The position numbers were made by a program, and so were the translations under genes. This document shows, in pieces, positions 6,840-14,444 of a stretch of 27,000 nucleotides of DNA. The notes beneath the pieces were generated by a model that was given only the letters and a program-made list of their open reading frames with translations, did not search any database and was not told the DNA's origin. The stretch comes from JAVBQU01 sp031548675 (lineage in GTDB: Bacteria; Bacteroidota; Bacteroidia; Bacteroidales; P3): the NCBI GenBank assembly GCA_031548675.1, contig JAVBQU010000230.1:1-27000 (forward strand), in the 5' to 3' direction. Position 1 is the stretch's first letter. Every line of letters starts with the position of its first letter.

Positions 6840-7673
6840 ATGACAATACTAACTTTTACTCTGATTTTGCTTGCAGGAGCTTTCCTTGCCGGATTATTGG
6901 GTTCTCTTACCGGATTAGGGGGTGGAGTTGTTATCATTCCGTTACTATCATTAGCATTTCAATTCGACATACGATATGCCATAGGTGCAGCTTTGATTGC
7001 TTCTATAGCAACCTCCTCTGGGTCTGCAAGCGTTTATGTAAGAGAAGGCATTACAAATATCCGGCTGGGCATGTTCCTTGAGATTGCTACAACCATTGGA
7101 GCAGTTATAGGAGCTTTGATTGCGGTTTTTACTCCGGTAAATATCATTGCCGTAATTTTTGCTTGTGTACTATTGTTTTCAGCAGCCATGATGATAAGGA
7201 AAAAAGCAGATCATATCAATATAAAAGGAAGCTCATTAGCCAGTCGGTTAAAATTAAATAGTTCCTATCCTGTTAAAGATAAAATGGTTGAATATAATAT
7301 CACCCATGTTATGCAGGGATTTTCAATTATGTCTGTGGCAGGAGTATTATCAGGATTATTAGGAATAGGATCAGGAGCATTAAAAGTTCTCGCAATGGAT
7401 AATGTAATGAAAGTTCCGTTTAAAGTGAGTACAACTACCAGCAATTTTATGGTAGGTGTTACAGCAACAGCCAGTGCTGTTGTATATTTACAAAGAGGCT
7501 ACATTGATCCCCGCATTGCTTTTCCTGTTGCAGTAGGAGTATTAGCCGGAGCTTTAGTTGGAACTAGACTTTTGATGCATCTTAATGTTAAATGGCTCCG
7601 CATTATTTTCAGTATAGCAATATCCTTAGTTGCTTTACAAATGATGTATAACGGTATCAATCATAAATTCTAA
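6840..7673 (+). CDS. TauE/SafE family (sulfite-exporter-type) anion permease
   Basis: A 277-residue integral membrane protein with about eight hydrophobic segments arranged as two homologous halves. The first half opens with GLLGSLTGLGGGVVIIPLL. The second half opens with SGLLGIGSGALKVLAM. This duplicated glycine-rich motif after the first helix of each half is the family signature. TauE/SafE proteins export or import small organic sulfonates, sulfite, sulfoacetate or related anions; the substrate cannot be read from the sequence. A DUF1634 membrane protein begins 5 bases after the stop. That pairing recurs across bacteria and suggests a two-component transporter. No sulfur-metabolism gene is adjacent. 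Confidence 0.93.
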   Translation: MTILTFTLILLAGAFLAGLLGSLTGLGGGVVIIPLLSLAFQFDIRYAIGAALIASIATSSGSASVYVREGITNIRLGMFLEIATTIGAVIGALIAVFTPVNIIAVIFACVLLFSAAMMIRKKADHINIKGSSLASRLKLNSSYPVKDKMVEYNITHVMQGFSIMSVAGVLSGLLGIGSGALKVLAMDNVMKVPFKVSTTTSNFMVGVTATASAVVYLQRGYIDPRIAFPVAVGVLAGALVGTRLLMHLNVKWLRIIFSIAISLVALQMMYNGINHKF

Positions 7674-7678
7674 ATCCT

Positions 7679-8062
7679 ATGCAGTCATTACCTGATAAGA
7701 AAATGCAGTTGTTTATTGGTCATTTTTTGCGGATAGGGGCTTTGTCTGCTTGTTTTACGGCTTTGGCAGGGGGTATCATCTATTTGTGCAAACATGGAAA
7801 TGAACGTATTCCTGACTTTGGAAACTTTCAAGGGGAGCCTGCTGCTTTTACAACATTTTCGGGTATATTGAAAGGGCTATCTGAAGGGATTTCTACAGAA
7901 ATTATTCAATTTGGAATTATGATACTTATAGCTACGCCTATTTTAAGGGTCTTACTTTCTTTGGTTTCATTTACGCTCGAAAAAGATAAACTGTATACAT
8001 TTATTTCTTTTATTGTTTTGGCAGTTATTTTACTGAGTATGTTTACCGGAATGAAAATTTAA
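7679..8062 (+). CDS. DUF1634 small membrane protein, partner of the TauE/SafE permease
   Basis: A 127-residue protein with three predicted membrane helices (about 15-35, 72-95 and 103-123). Recognisable DUF1634 features are the mid-segment IIQFGIMILIATPILRVLLSL with the TP-LRV core, and the following FTLEKDKLY just before the last helix. The family has no known activity, but it is repeatedly encoded directly behind TauE/SafE permeases, as here (5-base gap), so a role as an accessory subunit is likely. A strong terminator follows 20 bases after the stop, closing the two-gene operon. Confidence 0.88.
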   Translation: MQSLPDKKMQLFIGHFLRIGALSACFTALAGGIIYLCKHGNERIPDFGNFQGEPAAFTTFSGILKGLSEGISTEIIQFGIMILIATPILRVLLSLVSFTLEKDKLYTFISFIVLAVILLSMFTGMKI

Positions 8063-8082
8063 ACAAGAAGATAATGTGATAA

Positions 8083-8123
8083 AAAATAGGGGCTGAAACT
8101 ACAATAGTTTCAGCCCCTATTTT
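8083..8123. terminator. Bidirectional intrinsic terminator
   Basis: An 18-bp perfect stem, AAAATAGGGGCTGAAACT (8083-8100) against 8106-8123, closes on a 5-base loop ACAAT. The A-rich left flank and T-rich right flank make U-tracts for transcripts from both sides. It sits between the ends of the convergent DUF1634 gene and dnaN. Confidence 0.93.
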
Positions 8124-8143
8124 ATTAGTTTGAGGTAAATTGA

Positions 8144-9283
8144 TTACGCATTCAACATAACCGGCATTACCAACATCAATATATCTTCATCGGCATTATT
8201 AGATTCGGCAGGTAAAATAAGTCCGGCACGGTTGGGATGCGACATTCTTAAATTGATATTTTCTGTATCTACATTTCCCAACATTTCAATTAAATATTTT
8301 GAACTAAATCCGATTTCCATATCATCTCCTTCGAAACGACATGCTAGACGTTCTTTAGCTTCGTTAGAATAGTCAAAATCCTCTGCGGAAATTAATAATT
8401 CTCCATCCTGCATTTTTAAGCGGATTTGTTGTGTAGATTGATTCGCAAAAATAGAAACACGGCGGATAGATTGTAAAAAAGCCTGACGGTCAACAGTAAG
8501 TTGATTTGGATTTTCTTTAGGTATTACTGCTTCGTAATTCGGATATTTTCCATCTATCAACCGACAGATTAAGCGGTAGTTCTCAAAAGTAAAACAAACA
8601 TTGGTACGGTTGTATTCCATATCTACAGAAATATCTTCTTTTTTGGAAGATAAGATACCTTTCAACTGGTTAAGTGGTTTTTTTGCCAAAATAAAATCAG
8701 CTGATACATCCGATTTATAATCGGTTCTTTTGTATCGTACCAGTTTATGAGCATCTGTTCCTACAAAAGTAATATCGTCCGGAGTTAAAATACAATAGAT
8801 TCCCGACATGGTTGGACGCATTTCGTCGTTTCCGGCAGCAAAGATAGTCTTGGTTATGGCATTTGCCAATAATGAAGAACTTAAAGTTGTTTTAACAGTA
8901 TCTTCCGGCAGGGTAATGGTTGGGTATTCGGCTCCGTTAACTCCATTTAATTTATATTTTCCGTCTCCTGTTGATAATTCAATGCCAAAATTTTGGGTAT
9001 TGATATTGAAAATCATAGGAATATCAGGTAAAGTTTTAAGCATTTCCAGTAAAAATTTAGCAGGAACAGCCACTTTTCGAATATCATCCAACTCACTTAC
9101 ATCTTCCAAGGTAATTTCTACCATCATGGTAGTTTCCAAATCTGAAGCAGTAACGGTTAATGAACTTTCATTAAGTTCGAATAAGAAATTATCCAAAATA
9201 GGCATGGTACTGTTTGTACTTACGCATCCACTGATAGACTGCAAGTTTTTTAATAAAACTTGACTGTTTACTATAAACTTCAT
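8144..9283 (-). CDS. dnaN: DNA polymerase III beta subunit (sliding clamp)
   Basis: A 379-residue clamp of normal length. It begins MKFIVNSQVLLKNLQSISG and contains the first-domain features NSTMPILDNFLFE and SDLETTM. The second domain includes DEMRPTMSGIYC and FVGTDAHKLVRY, and a later block contains DGKYPNYEAVIP. It ends with the clamp's conserved hydrophobic C-terminus VMPVML followed by NA. The dimeric ring encircles DNA and tethers polymerases through its binding cleft, which the final residues line. Many bacteria encode dnaN beside dnaA at the origin. Here neither dnaA nor recF is adjacent, a scatter I associate with Bacteroidota. A promoter lies at 9325-9354 and a shared terminator follows the stop. 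Confidence 0.97.
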   Translation of the reverse strand: MKFIVNSQVLLKNLQSISGCVSTNSTMPILDNFLFELNESSLTVTASDLETTMMVEITLEDVSELDDIRKVAVPAKFLLEMLKTLPDIPMIFNINTQNFGIELSTGDGKYKLNGVNGAEYPTITLPEDTVKTTLSSSLLANAITKTIFAAGNDEMRPTMSGIYCILTPDDITFVGTDAHKLVRYKRTDYKSDVSADFILAKKPLNQLKGILSSKKEDISVDMEYNRTNVCFTFENYRLICRLIDGKYPNYEAVIPKENPNQLTVDRQAFLQSIRRVSIFANQSTQQIRLKMQDGELLISAEDFDYSNEAKERLACRFEGDDMEIGFSSKYLIEMLGNVDTENINLRMSHPNRAGLILPAESNNADEDILMLVMPVMLNA

Positions 9284-9324
9284 TCTTTTATATCTTTATT
9301 TCTATTACTAATTTTTCAATAGTG

Positions 9325-9354
9325 CAAATTTATACCGAATTTACAAAATCCAAA
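9325..9354 (-). promoter_or_regulatory. Promoter for dnaN
   Basis: On the minus strand, CAAATTTA at 9325-9332 reads TAAATTTG (TAnnTTTG), and CAAA at 9351-9354 reads TTTG at -33, with an 18-base spacer. The leader before the dnaN ATG would be about 35 bases. Confidence 0.6.
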
Positions 9355-9535
9355 ATTTAAGTTACTACTTTATATCCACATACTATGCACATATTGTGGT
9401 TCTCAGCAGTTATATACACCATCCCGAATCTGATTTATTGAATTATAAAACGCTTTCAAAACATCAAAATTTAAAGTATTATTATGTATAACGTAGCATA
9501 AGCTGAAAATGATTTTTAAACCCAGCAAATATTGT

Positions 9536-9543
9536 TATCTTTG
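9536..9543 (+). promoter_or_regulatory. -7 promoter element before the thioesterase gene
   Basis: TATCTTTG is a perfect TAnnTTTG element 26 bases before the ATG at 9570. The -33 position holds a T-run (9513-9517) instead of a clear TTG. Confidence 0.5.
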
Positions 9544-9569
9544 CCCTAAAATAAAAATCGTTTTTACCT

Positions 9570-10010
9570 ATGTCATTAGAAGCAACCACATCCTATCATT
9601 TAGTTAAAAGTCAGGATTTGAATCATCATGGTACATTTTTTGCAGGACGCTGTGCCGAATGGTTTGTAGAAGCAGCCTTTACGGCAGTAGCCCGCAAGCT
9701 GGGCGCTCATAATATTGTTTGTTTGAAAATACACGGTATGGAATTTTTGCGTCCGATCCATCTGGGTGATATTTTATGCTTTCATAGCAGAATGGTACGC
9801 GTAAGTAAAAGTACTGTAACGGTTTTTGTTCGCATTTTCGAAGAGAAGCAACCGGAATTTACTTATTCGGATGGTTTTGTAACTTTCTGCCATGTGGATG
9901 ATGAAGGACATGCCGTGCCGCATAATCTTACTATAAATCCCGAAACTGACGAAGAATTTAAAATCTGCGAACAAGCTAATAATCTTAAATTTACCCATAG
10001 GCAATTATAA
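9570..10010 (+). CDS. Hot-dog fold acyl-CoA thioesterase
   Basis: A 146-residue single-domain protein with the layout of a YciA/BFIT-type thioesterase. The N-terminal block DLNHHGTFFAGRCAEWFVEAAF corresponds to the family's 'N..G..fgG..m...d' helix, with Glu in the place often held by the catalytic Asp. A beta-sheet region with FLRPIHLGDILCFHSRMVRV, the typical 'f..Pv..Gd.l.....v' segment, follows. These enzymes hydrolyse acyl-CoA thioesters in the cytoplasm; chain-length preference is not visible. The gene is monocistronic, has its own -7 element and is convergent with the di-haem peroxidase gene. Confidence 0.87.
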   Translation: MSLEATTSYHLVKSQDLNHHGTFFAGRCAEWFVEAAFTAVARKLGAHNIVCLKIHGMEFLRPIHLGDILCFHSRMVRVSKSTVTVFVRIFEEKQPEFTYSDGFVTFCHVDDEGHAVPHNLTINPETDEEFKICEQANNLKFTHRQL

Positions 10011-10033
10011 GAGCTTATCCATTTCTACATATC

Positions 10034-10060
10034 ACCCAAATGTAATGTTTTCATTTGGGT
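10034..10060. terminator. Possible shared terminator hairpin overlapping a stop codon
   Basis: ACCCAAATG (10034-10042) pairs perfectly with CATTTGGGT (10052-10060) across a 9-base loop. The right arm is the last codons of the peroxidase gene (Gln-Pro-Lys-stop) on the minus strand. Neither side has a real T-tract, so termination efficiency is doubtful. Confidence 0.45.
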
Positions 10061-11232
10061 TGTGTAAAAGGATTTCCAAGTGCAGGATTTTGAATAAAAG
10101 CGGTATCGTTAAGTGTATATAGAAATGCTTTTAACTTTAAAAGTTTAGTTTGTGGCAGTTGTATTCCTTGAGTGGATAAATGATGCATTAAAGGATCTAC
10201 ATAAGGGGAATAAACCAAGTTTTCGTTATAAAATTCCAAAACTTCATCTATGCTTTTATATCTGCCGTCGTGCATAAATGCAGTGCGGAAAGAAGCATTT
10301 CTTAAGGTTGGAGCTTTATAAGCTCCTTTATCAGACGGTTTCCCTGTTACAAACGACCTGTCAAAAGCATCGGTAAAAACATTATCTTTCGCATTGTTGT
10401 AAAATAAATGGGTGGTAAATAAGGGATTTCCTGCTCCTCCATGACAATGGAAACAGTCTGCCCCTTGTTCGGTCATAAACAGGTTATAGCCTTCCAATTC
10501 ATCCGGCGACAAATTTTCTTCTCCTCTTATATATCTATCAAATTTGGAATTACCGGATACTAAAGTTCTCACAAATTGTGCTATGGCTTTACATATCCGG
10601 TCTATTGTAACTTCTTCTGTTCCAAAAGCGGCTTTAAATAAAGGAGGGTACATCGGTTTTTGAGCAATCGCATGTACTGTCCGTTCAATAGAGCCGTCTA
10701 TTTCGGCAGGGTCTACAATCGTCATCCATACAATACTTTCTATATTTTGATGTGTATAAGGCTGCGATTCAGGAACTCCTAAATCCGGATTCCCTAATTG
10801 ATTATTGTTGTTGTTAATAGCTCCATTCCAAGTATATCCTTGACTATTGAAAACCAAGTTAACCAAAGGCATAACACTATGAATGGTTTTTCTGCCTGTT
10901 AGCCCGAAAGGTCTTCCATCGTTAAATCTGCTTGTAGCCCCTACACTAAATCCATGTTCCTGCCGGTGGCATGTAGCACAACTCATCAAGGAATCGGGAG
11001 AGGTACGACCGGATAAATTTCCATCATAAAACAGATACCTGCCTAATTTAATTCCCTCTTCTGTTAAAGGGTTATCTGCCGGAATATTAAGCTGGGTAGG
11101 GAAATATTTAGGGATGCTTATATTGTAAGGAGTTGCCGGTTTTTCCAGAATATATTCGCCTTCGGGCTGGCAAGCTCCAACCAAAAGCAAAATAGCCCCC
11201 AATATAATATACCTGTACTGAAAATATTTCAT
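10051..11232 (-). CDS. Di-haem cytochrome c peroxidase / MauG-MbnH-type lipoprotein
   Basis: A 393-residue exported lipoprotein: signal ending LLVGAC with lipidated Cys21. Two c-type haem sites are clear: CATCH (Cys85, Cys88, His89), followed by RQEHGFS, and CFHCH (Cys260, Cys263, His264), followed by GGAG. Between them lies VVMTIVDPAEID-type sequence (here VWMTIVDPAEIDG), and after the second haem comes GAYKAPTLRNASFRTAFMHDGR, all standard for the BccP/MauG superfamily. These periplasmic enzymes reduce H2O2 or, in the MauG/MbnH branch, oxidise tryptophan in a partner protein through a high-valent di-haem state. The upstream gene encodes an MbnP-like protein, which favours the MbnH-like role. 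A 157-base gap separates them, so cotranscription is probable but not certain. Confidence 0.93.
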   Translation of the reverse strand: MKYFQYRYIILGAILLLVGACQPEGEYILEKPATPYNISIPKYFPTQLNIPADNPLTEEGIKLGRYLFYDGNLSGRTSPDSLMSCATCHRQEHGFSVGATSRFNDGRPFGLTGRKTIHSVMPLVNLVFNSQGYTWNGAINNNNNQLGNPDLGVPESQPYTHQNIESIVWMTIVDPAEIDGSIERTVHAIAQKPMYPPLFKAAFGTEEVTIDRICKAIAQFVRTLVSGNSKFDRYIRGEENLSPDELEGYNLFMTEQGADCFHCHGGAGNPLFTTHLFYNNAKDNVFTDAFDRSFVTGKPSDKGAYKAPTLRNASFRTAFMHDGRYKSIDEVLEFYNENLVYSPYVDPLMHHLSTQGIQLPQTKLLKLKAFLYTLNDTAFIQNPALGNPFTQPK

Positions 11233-11282
11233 ATTATAATTTCCCTCTTGCTTATTATTTATTTCAAGGTTTGGTAAAAAAG

Positions 11283-11400
11283 TTTACGGTTTACGAGTTT
11301 ACCCTGCTATTTTATTACAAGTCACGTGTTACTAATCATTAAAAAGTTCGTAGCTCCACCAGTACCTTGTTTACTTGTAACTCGTCAACTTATTTACAAG
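11283..11400. repeat. Heptamer-periodic intergenic repeat between the MbnP-like and peroxidase genes
   Basis: TTTACGG (11283-11289), TTTACGA (11290-11296) and TTTACC (11298-11303) repeat in a 7-base rhythm. Further degenerate relatives such as TTACAAGTCACG and TTACTTGTAACTCGTC follow up to the MbnP stop. The logic is the same as in the TTCATAG island at 689-730 but with a different unit. No promoter motif or coding potential is evident in the gap. Confidence 0.5.
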
Positions 11401-12139
11401 AAAACACATATACGCCATTTTCGCAGATTTTACGCATGGCTTCTTGATTTTCCATAATACCGCTTCCATAAGCATTAAAATCGTATGTATTAGGACTTTC
11501 AAACCACTTATTGACATTCATATCAAGTATCAACGAAGCTTGGCTATCTGCATGAATATTGAAAGAATGAGCTATTTTTATGGTACAATAATTATCTACA
11601 AAAACATCGCCCCCTGTTTTACCTCGTCCGATATGGATATTAAGATTTATCAAACTATCATTTCTCTGCCATTTTCCATTAAGTTTCATTGCATGGTAGC
11701 CTCCTCCTAAATTAGAAGGCCAAAACATCATAGATTCGGGCGGATTTACAAATTTATAATCCTGATTATCGGCAGGGAGTAATCCGAATATAAAATTAAT
11801 ACCTGTATAATTTCCTTCGGGTAAAGCATCTGTAATATTCCATTGCTGTGTTGCAGGTATATCCGTATCAACATAATGTATCGGAGACGATTGGATATTT
11901 ATTTTTGCTCCGTCTGCTCGCACAAGTTCCACATGTGAAATAAAGTATTGAATATTATCCACCAGATAATGATTTCCCGCTTTATTTACATACAACAGCG
12001 TATCGAATTTTAATAAGTCATTATCAACCGTATGCTTAAAATTAATGCTGAGTGTGCCTGTATCGGGCTGCTTCTCTTTTTCTTCGCATCCAAAGATGAA
12101 GAATAAGAAACATAATAGTATGCTAACTTTTTGTACCAT
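11390..12139 (-). CDS. MbnP-like lipoprotein (candidate metal-binding, substrate of the di-haem enzyme)
   Basis: A 249-residue lipoprotein with signal FFIFGC (lipidated Cys18). The body follows the MbnP family pattern. It includes GTLSINFKHTVD near the start, YLVDNIQYFISHVEL, then HYVDTD and LPEGNYTGINFIFGL. Next come MMFWPSNLGGGYHAMKLNGK and, later, LDMNVNKWFESP. MbnP was first described beside methanobactin operons as a periplasmic copper-related protein in which the di-haem enzyme MbnH converts a tryptophan to kynurenine. Candidate residues here are Trp100, Trp140, Trp157 and Trp212, with His149 beside the glycine-rich turn. Its start overlaps the end of the LOG gene by 17 bases, implying translational coupling. 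Family call is good; metal and modification are inferred. Confidence 0.8.
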   Translation of the reverse strand: MVQKVSILLCFLFFIFGCEEKEKQPDTGTLSINFKHTVDNDLLKFDTLLYVNKAGNHYLVDNIQYFISHVELVRADGAKINIQSSPIHYVDTDIPATQQWNITDALPEGNYTGINFIFGLLPADNQDYKFVNPPESMMFWPSNLGGGYHAMKLNGKWQRNDSLINLNIHIGRGKTGGDVFVDNYCTIKIAHSFNIHADSQASLILDMNVNKWFESPNTYDFNAYGSGIMENQEAMRKICENGVYVFSCK

Positions 12140-12689
12140 CCTGCCTATGTGTTACTGATAAAATTTGAGAAATAGTATCTTCGATTGTATGCACTTCTAT
12201 AAACATAGCTCTATGTTTTTCGGTAATAAAACCCTCATGCAACATATAATCCAATTGTTGTATAAGAAAGTCGTAAAATCCATTAATATTGAGTATCCAA
12301 ATAGGTTTGCTATGTTGCTCCAACTGCAACAATGTAAGGACTTCGAAAAATTCATCTAAAGTTCCATAGCCTCCGGGTAAAGTAAGAAAGGCATCAGCTA
12401 TTTCTGTCATCCTTGTTTTACGTTCTGCCATAGAATCGACTAAAACAATTTCTGTTATATCTCTATGTCCTACATCATTATAATTAAAGAAACGGGGTAT
12501 AATGCCCACAACTTCGCCTTCTGCCTCTAATACGGCATCGGCTAGGTATTTCATCAAGCCAATGCTGCCACTCCCATAAATCAAACGAATATTATGTTTG
12601 GCTAATTGCTCTCCTAATAGCTGCACTATTTCTTTATAAACAGGATTTTTACCTGTTGATGAACCGCAAAAAGTACAAAGGGAAATCAT
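12123..12689 (-). CDS. LOG family nucleotide 5'-monophosphate phosphoribohydrolase
   Basis: A 188-residue Rossmann-like protein. It opens with VCVFCGSS-type sequence (here LCTFCGSSTGKNP), continues with LIYGSGSIGLM, and has the catalytic and binding motifs MAERK (residues 87-91) and PGGYGTLDE (105-113). LOG proteins cleave the N-glycosidic bond of cytokinin ribotides or purine nucleotide monophosphates to release base and ribose 5-phosphate. Bacterial members outside plant associates are poorly assigned and are often simply called the TIGR00730 family. All key residues are present. It lies 18 bases behind the binding-lipoprotein gene and overlaps the MbnP-like start, so it is probably cotranscribed with both, without an obvious functional link. 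Confidence 0.92.
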   Translation of the reverse strand: MISLCTFCGSSTGKNPVYKEIVQLLGEQLAKHNIRLIYGSGSIGLMKYLADAVLEAEGEVVGIIPRFFNYNDVGHRDITEIVLVDSMAERKTRMTEIADAFLTLPGGYGTLDEFFEVLTLLQLEQHSKPIWILNINGFYDFLIQQLDYMLHEGFITEKHRAMFIEVHTIEDTISQILSVTHRQDGTKS

Positions 12690-12707
12690 ATTTTAAGTAT
12701 TTGTTGT

Positions 12708-14360
12708 TTAGTTTTTTCTTACTTTTTTTAATGTCAATAAATTCATGGGATTGGAACCCAAGCCCTGAATATTCTTTTGGGTAAAACGCAAAACCTTATC
12801 ATAGTATAGCACAACAACAGGGGCTTCTTCCATCAAAAGATTATCCATTTGTTGGTAATAGGTGTACCGGATGCTGTTGTTGGTTTCAATACGGGCTTTT
12901 TCATAAAGCAAATCATAGGCTTTATTGCTGAAATGGGTATAATTAGGTCCGTCGGGGCAGAAATTTTTACTATAAAACAAGGATAAATAATTTTCAGCAT
13001 CGGGATAATCTGCTATCCACGAACCTCTAAACCAAGGAATTTTGGATTGGGCAATCATTTCCCGCAATGCTCCTGCTTGGCTTACTTCTACTTTCACATC
13101 AAGCCCCAGATTAATTAATTGCTGTTGAATATATTTACATATATCCATATAGGATGAGGTAACATTGAGTGTAATCGTTCCCATGCCTCTGCCTTTTGGA
13201 AAGCCTGCTTCTGCGAGCAATTCTGCCGCTTTTTCGGGTTTGTATTCGTAACCGCGGATGCTGGTATCAAAGCCGGGCAGTCCGACCGGAATCATACCGT
13301 GTATTCCGGGAGTTCCGATATTATTCCGCAAGTACCGCATCATTTTTTTTCTATCGAATGCATAATTAATAGCTTGACGGACTTTCTTGACTTTTAATGG
13401 GGTGTTTACCAAAGTCGTATCCATCAAAAAACCCAAGTATTCGGTATTAAGATAGGGTTCGGAGTATAACTTGAATTTATTTTTGTATTTTGCCTGCAAT
13501 TCTCCATCGGGGGTAAGCAATTCGTCTTTATATCCGGCATCTAAGCCCGACAGAAAATCGAGATTGCCTTTTACAAATTCTAAGAAAGCCGATTGTTTGT
13601 CAACCACAAAGGTTATAGCAACCGCATCTAAGTAAGGAAGCTTTACGCCTTGATTGTCTTTTTCAAAATAGTTCTCATTCTTGACAAAGACTAATTTTAC
13701 ACCTTCTTTCCACATCTTGAAATGAAAAGGTCCTGTTCCTACAGGATGATTCCGAAAATCTAATCCGTAATGCTCGGCTACTTCGCGAGGAACTACGGAA
13801 CAATACTGCATGCTGAGCAAGCTCAGAAATGGAGCAAACGCATGTTTGAGCCGGATTACAAAGGTTGTATCGTTGGGGGCGGAGAAAGCATAGCTGCTCC
13901 CCTGCTTTTCTACATCATTGAAAACCCATAAGCCGGGCGAAGCTATCTTAGCATCTACTATCCGGTTAAAGCTATACACAAAATCGGATGCGACAACTTT
14001 CCTTCCTTTTCCATTCAAAAATAAAGGATCGTCATGAAAATAGACATCCTGACGCAAAGTAAAAGTATATTCTTTCCCTTCTTCTGAAATAGTCCATCTT
14101 TGAGCTATTGAGGGTTGAAGCATAAGCTTATCATCGAGCTGAACCAATGTATTAAACAGTTGGTTGCATGCCCATATTTGGGCTTGGTCGCGGGCAAAAG
14201 CCGGATCGAGAGAGCGGATTCCCGCTGCTTCGTTATATCGAAAAACTGTTTTCCCTTTATCTGCTTCCCAATTGGATGAACAACCGCAAAACAGCAATAT
14301 AATTCCTATAATAAGGAAAAAAAATTGGAGTGTATTATATTTGTATTTTAAATAAATCAT
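12708..14360 (-). CDS. Oligopeptide-type ABC transporter substrate-binding lipoprotein (SBP family 5)
   Basis: A 550-residue lipoprotein with signal LLFCGC and lipidated Cys27. It has the SBP_bac_5 architecture. It opens with SLDPAFARDQAQIWACNQLFNTLV, then LQPSIAQRWTISEEGKEYTFTLRQDVYFHD, then VVASDFVYSFNRIVD. HPVGTGPFHFKMWK, VRQAINYAFDRKKMM and, near the end, PDAENYLSLFYS follow. Such proteins capture peptides or other solutes (nickel, opines, haem) and deliver them to a Dpp/Opp-type permease. No permease or ATPase gene is adjacent, so either the transporter is encoded elsewhere or the protein acts alone. First gene of the minus-strand run 14360 to 10051. Substrate not predictable. Confidence 0.92.
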   Translation of the reverse strand: MIYLKYKYNTLQFFFLIIGIILLFCGCSSNWEADKGKTVFRYNEAAGIRSLDPAFARDQAQIWACNQLFNTLVQLDDKLMLQPSIAQRWTISEEGKEYTFTLRQDVYFHDDPLFLNGKGRKVVASDFVYSFNRIVDAKIASPGLWVFNDVEKQGSSYAFSAPNDTTFVIRLKHAFAPFLSLLSMQYCSVVPREVAEHYGLDFRNHPVGTGPFHFKMWKEGVKLVFVKNENYFEKDNQGVKLPYLDAVAITFVVDKQSAFLEFVKGNLDFLSGLDAGYKDELLTPDGELQAKYKNKFKLYSEPYLNTEYLGFLMDTTLVNTPLKVKKVRQAINYAFDRKKMMRYLRNNIGTPGIHGMIPVGLPGFDTSIRGYEYKPEKAAELLAEAGFPKGRGMGTITLNVTSSYMDICKYIQQQLINLGLDVKVEVSQAGALREMIAQSKIPWFRGSWIADYPDAENYLSLFYSKNFCPDGPNYTHFSNKAYDLLYEKARIETNNSIRYTYYQQMDNLLMEEAPVVVLYYDKVLRFTQKNIQGLGSNPMNLLTLKKVRKN

Positions 14361-14444
14361 GTTTTGAATACATTACAGTTTTGGTTTATAGACAACCTAA
14401 GCTTGAAATTCTCAAAAGATTAGCACATGTTAGCACTTATATTT

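Noticed and set aside
8808..9263. 151-residue plus-strand ORF
   Set aside because: It lies wholly antisense to dnaN, has no recognisable domain, and its composition follows that of the dnaN complement.
12165..12359. Plus-strand ORF within the LOG gene
   Set aside because: It is the antisense shadow of a well-conserved enzyme.
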